Shown one piece after another: positions 58,064-64,000 of a stretch of 64,000 nt of DNA. A program made the translations under genes and the position numbers. The notes under the pieces are model-generated. The model saw only the letters and a program-made list of their open reading frames with translations. It made no database searches and was not told where the DNA came from. Numbering within the stretch: the first letter of the stretch is position 1; each line of letters opens with the position of its first letter. This stretch comes from Lomentospora prolificans (Eukaryota > Ascomycota > Sordariomycetes > Microascales > Microascaceae): NCBI GenBank assembly GCA_029532625.1, contig JARFXM010000004.1, positions 744,001 through 808,000 on the forward strand. Reading direction: 5' to 3'.

Positions 58064-60343
58064 TTACAGCTTGTAACCGCCGCTCGTGACGGCCTGGGCG
58101 GCCTTAGGCTTGTTCCCGTCGACATCAAGAACCTCGCCCTTCCTATTGATAACCTTGACACCTCCCTTCCTCAAGTCCGCAATGGTATCCTTCTTGGACT
58201 GCCTCGCTCCAGGAAGCTTGTTGGCACCGTTGGCGGCCGCCAAGCCGGTGGCGCCAGCCTTGCGCTTCCTCTCCTTCGCACGTCGTCTCCTGCGCAGCTT
58301 CTCCTCGCGCGTCATTTCCTGCCTGGCGACTGGGAGGCCGGATTTTGGTACGACCTCACCCTGCTCGACGGTATCCTTGGAGGCGCCGGGGCGGTAGACT
58401 TCCTGGGGCGCAATCATGCTCTCGCCGCCGGCGATGCCTTGGGCGGTCGTGGGCTGCGCGTCCTCCATGGCGACGGTGGCGACGTCGGAGATGACGGTGA
58501 TGGCGGGTGCCGAGGGCTTGGGCTTGTAGTGCCAGCTGCTGAGGGCGTCGAGCTTGGCGCTGACGTCGCGCCACATCTGCTCAACCTCCTGCTCCTCCTT
58601 GCGGAGTTTCTCTTCCGCTTTACTGACGTAGGTGTCTGGGTTGGTATTCTTGAGGTGCTCCTCTTCGTAAATCTCGGCGAGGCCCTTCTTGGACTTGGTG
58701 TCGTCTACGTCGACGAGACCGCGGCGGGTGTCGGTGGCGGCATCAGAATCGGGACGGCGGCGAAGGATGTCGTCGAATTCGTTGGCGAGGATGCGGCGCT
58801 TGATGAGGTCCTCGATGCTCTCGCTGACTTCGGGTGTGATGACGGGGACGGGCTTGCCGACATGTTCGAAATCGAGGTCTTCCTCGAGTAAGGAATTGAG
58901 AGGTCGCTCAGTGGCAGTAGCTTCACCGGAGAGAGTCCACTCGCGCTTAGCCACGGCGGCAGCCTCGAGCTTCCGGATCTCCTCGGCAATCTTCGCCTGT
59001 CTCCTCTCATGGGCCGATTTCCGGGATTTCGGATCTCCAGCAGAAGCGTCGGATAGAGCGTCGTCTGAGTCCTCGCGGTCGGATAGATCCTCGAACAGGT
59101 CGCGGCGCACATTAGACATGGCACGGTCAACGTCGGCATCATCAGGTTTCTCAAAACGGACGCTCTTCTTCCTAGGCTTGCCGTCCTTGGATTTCCTAGG
59201 CGGTGGGGCAAAGAAGTCCTTGTAAAAGATGTCGTTGGCGTTAAACCCACCATCATCTTCTTCCTCCTCTTCGAGGCCATCACCAATTTCCTCATCGCTC
59301 TCGCCCTCCGGCGCATGAAGATCCATGTTTCCGAACGTAGGACCTTCCTCTTCTTCGTCATCCTCTTCTTCATCGTCTTCGTCCATACCAAGGTTTAGAC
59401 CGTCGTCGTCGTCGTCGTCTTTCTTTCCCCTTTGCTCCTTCTTACTCTTCTTCGATATCGTGGCGTCAGCCGAAAAAGGGTCGGCATCCCAATTGATCTC
59501 CTCACCATCGCTCGCTACATCGGTGTTGGGGTCTCCTTTCGCGTCTTGGTCCTCGAACCATTGTGTCTGTTTGTTGAAGTTGTCTATAGAGAAGAAGCCA
59601 TCGTTGAGGCCATGGACATCCTCCACAAACTCTTCGGCAGATTCTTCGTCGTCGTCGTCATCGAGCTCGTCATCGTCTTCTTCTTCGCCATCTAGTCCCA
59701 GCTCGTCTTCGCTGTTAAGATCGAAATCGTCGCCAGGGTCGTCACTACCCTGCAAATCTTCCATATCCTCATCTATATTGCTGGCCTCGACATCTTCCTC
59801 CTCCTCACCCGAACCGTCTTGCAACCCAGCCTCCATTTCATTTTCATCTTCCTCCTCGTCCTCTTCGTCATCCTCACCCTCGTCTTCGTTCAGGGTATGG
59901 CCATTAACTCCATTCGCCTCCTCTAGCTCCTTCAGTGCCTCCTCTGAACTCTTGAGTGTGCTCGATATAATGCGCTTCGCTTGTTGCCATACTTGGTTCG
60001 TCTCAAAACCGTCAACATGGATCTTTCGAACCTTTAGTACCTCAGCCTCGTCTGGCTTTAACCTCTCAGATCTCTTCCTCTTCCTATTTTCCTCTCTCAA
60101 CATTCGAAGCTGCTCCTCACCAACATGGCCGGCAAAGGACTCTAGTGTATCCTTGACTAGGTTGAGCGAAGCGGAAGGAATTGAGGAGGGCGGCTGGAGG
60201 AAGGCGTGGCGTTGGGATGGGGTGATGAATTCGAGGAGGGCGAGCGGGTTGGCGCTGCCGAGGGAGGGAACGGCGGGTGCCATGCCCGGCGCGAAGGTGA
60301 GGGTTGTTGATGTTAAAGAGGATGTTATGCTCCCTTCGGCCAT
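58064..60343 (-). CDS. MPP10: U3 snoRNP protein Mpp10, 759 aa, single exon
   Basis: Component of the small-subunit processome that binds U3 snoRNA with Imp3 and Imp4 for early 18S rRNA cleavages in the nucleolus. The protein starts with the family's N-terminal segment (NPLALLEFITPSQRHAFLQP), then a Lys/Arg-rich patch (REENRKRKRSERLKPDEAEV). Long acidic blocks follow, interspersed with conserved patches such as FFSIDNFNKQTQWFED and NANDIFYKDFFAPPPRKSK. The C-terminal region carries EWTLSGEATATERPLNSLLE, FEHVGKPVPVITPEVSES, IEDLIKRRILANEFDDILRR, and LAEIYEEEHLKNTNPDTYVS. A final Lys/Arg-rich tail ends VTSGGYKL. No intron is needed. The start is the ATG giving MAEGSITSSL; the frame stays open upstream with another ATG at 60571, which would add 76 residues of unlikely, non-Mpp10 sequence. 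Confidence 0.94.
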   Translation of the reverse strand: MAEGSITSSLTSTTLTFAPGMAPAVPSLGSANPLALLEFITPSQRHAFLQPPSSIPSASLNLVKDTLESFAGHVGEEQLRMLREENRKRKRSERLKPDEAEVLKVRKIHVDGFETNQVWQQAKRIISSTLKSSEEALKELEEANGVNGHTLNEDEGEDDEEDEEEDENEMEAGLQDGSGEEEEDVEASNIDEDMEDLQGSDDPGDDFDLNSEDELGLDGEEEDDDELDDDDDEESAEEFVEDVHGLNDGFFSIDNFNKQTQWFEDQDAKGDPNTDVASDGEEINWDADPFSADATISKKSKKEQRGKKDDDDDDGLNLGMDEDDEEEDDEEEEGPTFGNMDLHAPEGESDEEIGDGLEEEEEDDGGFNANDIFYKDFFAPPPRKSKDGKPRKKSVRFEKPDDADVDRAMSNVRRDLFEDLSDREDSDDALSDASAGDPKSRKSAHERRQAKIAEEIRKLEAAAVAKREWTLSGEATATERPLNSLLEEDLDFEHVGKPVPVITPEVSESIEDLIKRRILANEFDDILRRRPDSDAATDTRRGLVDVDDTKSKKGLAEIYEEEHLKNTNPDTYVSKAEEKLRKEEQEVEQMWRDVSAKLDALSSWHYKPKPSAPAITVISDVATVAMEDAQPTTAQGIAGGESMIAPQEVYRPGASKDTVEQGEVVPKSGLPVARQEMTREEKLRRRRRAKERKRKAGATGLAAANGANKLPGARQSKKDTIADLRKGGVKVINRKGEVLDVDGNKPKAAQAVTSGGYKL

Positions 60344-61512
60344 TGTAGATTTGCCGCCGTTCTCGTCGTCGTCGTGAACTTTCTTGCCCACTCGCTTGGG
60401 ATTGGGAGCATGGGTGGTTTTTTTGGCGATAACGCTGGAGAATGGGCAAAAAAAGTTTTTGAGGGGTCCTGGTCGTTGCGAGCCCCACCCATGCCCAGAT
60501 GCCACGGCAGCTCCGACTCTCGATAGCAACTGTCCGCAGCTGAATAACAACCAGTCGCCTGGCAGAAGCATCACCGTGCATCAGGTCGGACATTGACCAA
60601 TCGGGCTTGTCAACACCGACCAGCAAAGTCATGAATATTCTTCGCAACGAGACGGATGTAAGATGCGGCATGCAAAATGTTCAATTTGAGGCTACGGCCC
60701 AATTCGAGTTGGCTACTGGGGACTCTCTGGGAATTGAAAAGAAGTTGGTGTGAGTCCGCGGTCTGCAGGCCACCAATGGACCTGCCTGTCTACGAGAAGT
60801 AACGTAAAGGTCAGATAAGGGCCCCTGTCACAATCGTTACAGCACATTGAGAAGCTGAAATGGAAGCTAGCAGCTGTCAAGGGTGAAGTGTTTTTGAGTC
60901 CCAAGGTAGTTCTTCATCTTCTGCATCCATAAATACTGTTCTTATCTTCAATATATACCTCTCCTCTCTAGGTATTGCCTATGCTTTGAGAGAGAATGGA
61001 AGTATCTGGTGGAATAACCTATGGTACCCTGATGGTGTAGCTACCTACTCCTCTTGGAGCGCACGAGAATACGAAGCACTCAAGCTGTGCTGCACGACCC
61101 CTCCATGGCGTCAACTGTTGGGATGCAAGAGGGAAGGAACGATTCACTCATTGGAATTGGCGCAATCCGTGATTAAAGGGGCTGCGCTTGCGTTATATTC
61201 TAGAGCTCTTGCACGTTTTCACGCCTTCTTGTCTGACCCTCTCCTGTTTGTAAGATTTGGGTTACTGACGCATCAATTCGCGGTATTTCATCACCAACTC
61301 GCAGATATTGCCTAGGAACCCCGTTCCTCCCTCTGTCAGTTTATTATTAATGTTATAGCGCCGTGGAGCGCTCCAGCGACCTGATCTTCTGTCTGCGCCA
61401 TTCACCTGGCAGATCCTGCTTTGCGCACGCCGTCATTCGAGACATTATTTTAGACTCGGCTCGAAGACGTTGAGTACTTTGGTTTATACCACCGCTTAAC
61501 CTACGAGCTGCC
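60344..61512. other. Intergenic between divergent MPP10 and the AMPK-beta-like gene
   Basis: This should hold both promoters. A plus-strand frame at 60986-61315 (109 codons) has no recognisable content and is not called. An open frame in phase with Mpp10 runs to 60571. Confidence 0.5.
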
Positions 61513-61906
61513 ATGACTACCTTTACCTTCAAATGGTGCGGCCCAGACCTCCCCGCCTCCAATGGGATCATGGCGACCACATTGGACAAGCCGGAAGCTT
61601 GCCACGGACCTGTACTAGAGAAGTTTAAGCTTGGTAACTGGTGCACGCGATCCACGGCGCAAACCATGCTCCCTCTTGTACACTTCCGCGCGCTGGAAAC
61701 GATTCGACGCCATGCCTCATGCTCAAGACACACAGCTAACATTTTCTGTCGCTGGTCCCATGAGTAGGAACCAACCGGCCCAAGAGGTTTATGTGACCGG
61801 CACCTTCGACGATTGGTCTCGATCGACAAAGCTCGAAAAGCTCGGCAATGATAGGTTCGAAAAGACTGTTGCGATCCCAGATATTTCAAGCAAGATATAC
61901 TACAAG
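61513..61906 (+). CDS. 5' part of an AMPK-beta/CBM48-like E-set protein (Crp1/Mdg1 type)
   Basis: Exon 1 (61513-61535) encodes MTTFTFKW and exon 2 (61768-61906) continues NQPAQEVYVTGTFDDWSRS up to SSKIYYK, ending at a GT donor. The join restores the N-terminus of the AMPK-beta glycogen-binding-like fold as in the yeast Crp1/Mdg1 family (a strand with xFxFKW, then EVYVTGTFDDW, then IYYK). The intron, 61536-61767, has a weak donor (GTGCGG). The next part of the fold, a strand starting FVVDG in relatives, could not be found downstream, so the domain is incomplete here. Either an exon was missed or the gene is disrupted after exon 2. An alternative start inside the intron (ATG at about 61709) gives a different N-terminus without the first strand and fits the family less well. 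Confidence 0.6.
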
Positions 61907-63210
61907 GTTTGTACATTCTCGATCTGTTGTTGTGTATCTGCCTTTCTTCTCTTCTTAGTACTCGTCCGATCGACCTCCCCAAGCCTCCCGTTCCGAATCC
62001 TCGGCGTCAACCTCGTCTAGTTTGGAGAATCTCCGCTACAATTTTTTGCTTAGTCGGATAGCTCTTCTCCTAGCGGATGAGGCAGCATTCGAATACTGGT
62101 TTCGGGAGCACGGCCGAATCTCTTATCGCGTTCCCTCTGTCGTCTAGAGGAGCTTGTTTTAACCCTTTCTCCGAACTCGCCGTCTCTAAGATGAACCAAG
62201 TGCCTCTCTGTCGCAGGAGCAGGAAGCCAGCGGATACCTTTCTCCTGCTCTCCCACGGGAGATCAGATGCCAGGTAAATAGTGCACAGCTCTTGCACTTG
62301 ACGCCCTGGATTCAGTGTGGCGCCTGTGAGCTCTGTGGTCTAACTTGGCTATTTTCCACGCACTCTTATTTGCTTTCAAAAGGGCGGATTCAGATGTGAA
62401 GTCACAAAGTTGTGTTCGATGATACGTCCCGTTCTGCCGTTGTCATGGTCCGAAAACTGAGACATTTTCGATTACCCTACACAAGGCTCGAAACTGACGG
62501 TTTCGGAACCGAGCGGCTGCGTCAGATTTTCATCGAACGCAAAAAGGATTCCCGTAAAAAGCAAGGGGTCTCGCTCGGGGCACGGCAAGGCCGGGGCCTT
62601 TATTCTCTTTCACTTGCGCTACTGCCGTAAATATGTGAGTGATCAATCGCTAGACCCTCCCGGTGCGGATGGGTGAAATTACACACCTCTCGCTTGTGTG
62701 GATCTTGCGTTTAGTGGCTCGCCTTGTTGACTCCTCAAGCTCGCCCCTAACACTCGAGCTATGCGCTCTCGAATTGCCAGGCCAATGGCAATAGCTCGCC
62801 GCCACCAGTTCCTCCGTTGTACCCGTTGCGTTCAGCCTGGTCGGGCAATACCTTTTTCTTGCTCGTTCGGGTTTTATCACGATTCTATTCTACCTTCGTA
62901 TTCGAGGTGAGACTCGCGCAAGCATAGCAAATGCGTGAGCTCAAGAGCGCAACCCGAATACGGAAAAGTGGCAACTGGCAAGGGAACTTGGCGCCAACGC
63001 AGAGAATAGAATGGATCCATACAATTTTGCAAGCGCAATCGGGGGAAATGACCATGTCGACATATGCAAGCGCTTGCTCAGGTGCACAAATTGAACTCTC
63101 TCTGCATGCCCCGCATACTCTTACACCACAGAGGATCAAAATGACCTCTGGTGGCCTCTGCTCCTTTTGTGTTGGATCCCTTGTCTGTCACAAAGCTCAT
63201 CCTGGGATCC
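61907..63210. other. Downstream of the AMPK-beta-like exons; no coding sequence assigned
   Basis: A frame after the acceptor at about 61958 (TTCTTAG) remains open to about 62150 but does not encode the missing strands of the E-set fold. The rest holds short frames on both strands. It may be intron, decayed coding DNA or an insertion. Confidence 0.35.
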
Positions 63211-63215
63211 GAGCG

Positions 63216-63535
63216 ACTAGTCCACACACCCCTCCCTTCAATTCGTCGCTCCTGAGGTTGGGGAAGCAATCAAATCGAAAACATCAAAGACACGGACCAA
63301 GATAGAATCCAGGGGACGATCAGCAGCTAGAAAAGGCAAGCAGGTCGACGCCATCCCTGATATCGAAGCCGCAATTGATTGTGTTTTGAAGAAGTCGAAG
63401 CCGACCAAATACTCTGTACCTGCAGAGTGTGGCTTTGGTAGACAAGGAGATGACAAAGACACCTCGGTGACCAGGCAGCAGCTACAAGTATTGGCAGCGA
63501 AGGCCTATTCAAGGCTAGCAAAGAAGTCTTCGTAA
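63216..63535 (+). CDS. Possible 3' exon of an unidentified gene (perhaps the AMPK-beta-like one)
   Basis: A plus-strand frame after a candidate acceptor (CGACTAG, about 63215) runs to TAA at 63533-63535. It encodes a coherent Lys/Ser-rich then more structured peptide (LQFVAPEVGEAIKSKTSK, then DAIPDIEAAIDCVLKKSKPT, then RQQLQVLAAKAYSRLAKKSS). The composition looks like true coding sequence, but no start or domain is visible. It may be the C-terminal exon of the gene starting at 61513, since Crp1-like proteins have long low-complexity tails; that link is inference. Confidence 0.3.
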
Positions 63536-64000
63536 TACTTTTTGCTTCGTATTGTGGACTTTTTTAGTCCTCCCGTCATTCGAAGTACTCTGTACCATGC
63601 CGTGTGCAAAAATCGACGACTATCCTTATTCAAGTTGTCTGGACCTCTCTTGTTCCTGTCTCGTGACCCCAAAGATCGCATCAAGCCACCGAGACCGCCG
63701 TTTCCAAGTGGGCAAGGAGGCGATCTTCCTTGAACGAGGAACATGGACTCCTCTTAGTGCTAGATTTGAGCCAATTGAACCTTAAAGTCGGCTGTTGCAA
63801 GGGCGAGATCCCACGTCGCAATTGATATCCACGTTCACCGCCAGGATTGAAGATACCCTTTCACTTTAGCACCATTGTGTCTTTCTGCACCAGTTGAGGC
63901 CAAGCGGCCGTCATTGTCCAGTTACAAGTTGTTACGAGGTCAAGATGAGCGGATGTATGAATTGTGGGCCTTGCTTTAACTGGTACCGAGTACAAGTTCA
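63536..64000. other. Window end; no gene seen
   Basis: Short frames on both strands, no recognisable domain or splice structure. Confidence 0.4.

Noticed and set aside
58037..58891. 284-codon plus-strand frame
   Set aside because: Antisense shadow of the C-terminal half of MPP10.
59325..60377. 350-codon plus-strand Ser-rich frame
   Set aside because: It is the antisense shadow of the acidic Glu/Asp repeats of MPP10; the minus strand carries the conserved Mpp10 motifs.
60986..61315. 109-codon plus-strand frame upstream of the AMPK-beta-like gene
   Set aside because: No similarity recognised and it lies where a promoter is expected.
1..64000. CRISPR arrays, bacterial operons, rRNA genes
   Set aside because: No regularly spaced repeats, no Shine-Dalgarno-linked gene strings and no rRNA-like sequence were seen; gene structure is clearly fungal.

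Overview
The window looks like a chromosomal segment of a filamentous ascomycete (Pezizomycotina, most likely Sordariomycetes). Coding genes are split by short introns of about 50-115 nt with GT...AG ends, leaders are pyrimidine-rich, and the recognisable proteins are fungal: a Zn2Cys6 regulator, an AROM-derived quinate repressor, a Vba/Fnx1-type vacuolar transporter, Hrp1, Gyp1 and Mpp10. No bacterial operon, plasmid, phage or CRISPR structure is visible. All gene models were assembled by hand from reading frames and splice signals; each multi-exon model given here keeps frame across every junction, except the two explicitly marked as fragments.

Layout. 1.7-4.8 kb (-): six-exon Zn2Cys6 transcription factor. 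4.8-20.4 kb: nearly gene-free, but holding one intact Tc1/mariner (DD34E) transposon at 14.8-16.3 kb with recognisable terminal inverted repeats. 20.4-22.7 kb (-): QutR/QA-1S-like repressor built from three AROM-derived domains. 27.2-29.3 kb (-): MFS transporter of the vacuolar basic amino acid type. 31.3-33.4 kb (-): two-finger C2H2 regulator. 36-37 kb (-): weak coding fragments. 37-46 kb: gene-poor.

46.1-64.0 kb is a denser housekeeping block: CTP:phosphocholine cytidylyltransferase (-), Hrp1-type two-RRM protein (-), Gyp1 TBC RabGAP (+), Mpp10 (-), and the start of a protein with an AMPK-beta-like carbohydrate-binding fold (+) whose remainder I could not rebuild. Hrp1/Gyp1 and Mpp10/AMPK-beta-like are divergent pairs; Gyp1/Mpp10 are convergent with about 440 bp between stops. 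The genes are unrelated by pathway (phospholipid synthesis, mRNA 3'-end processing, Golgi traffic, ribosome biogenesis), as expected in a eukaryotic chromosome.

The points most worth a second look are: an Hrp1 intron of about 1.9 kb holding a well-formed ATG reading frame with a donor in the same phase as exon 2, suggesting an alternative first exon or nested gene; a 10-nt micro-exon in Gyp1; the QutR-like protein, which has lost the P-loop and the shikimate dehydrogenase lysine but keeps the usual dehydroquinase His and Lys; and the subterminal repeat architecture of the transposon. I found no convincing new multi-gene system.
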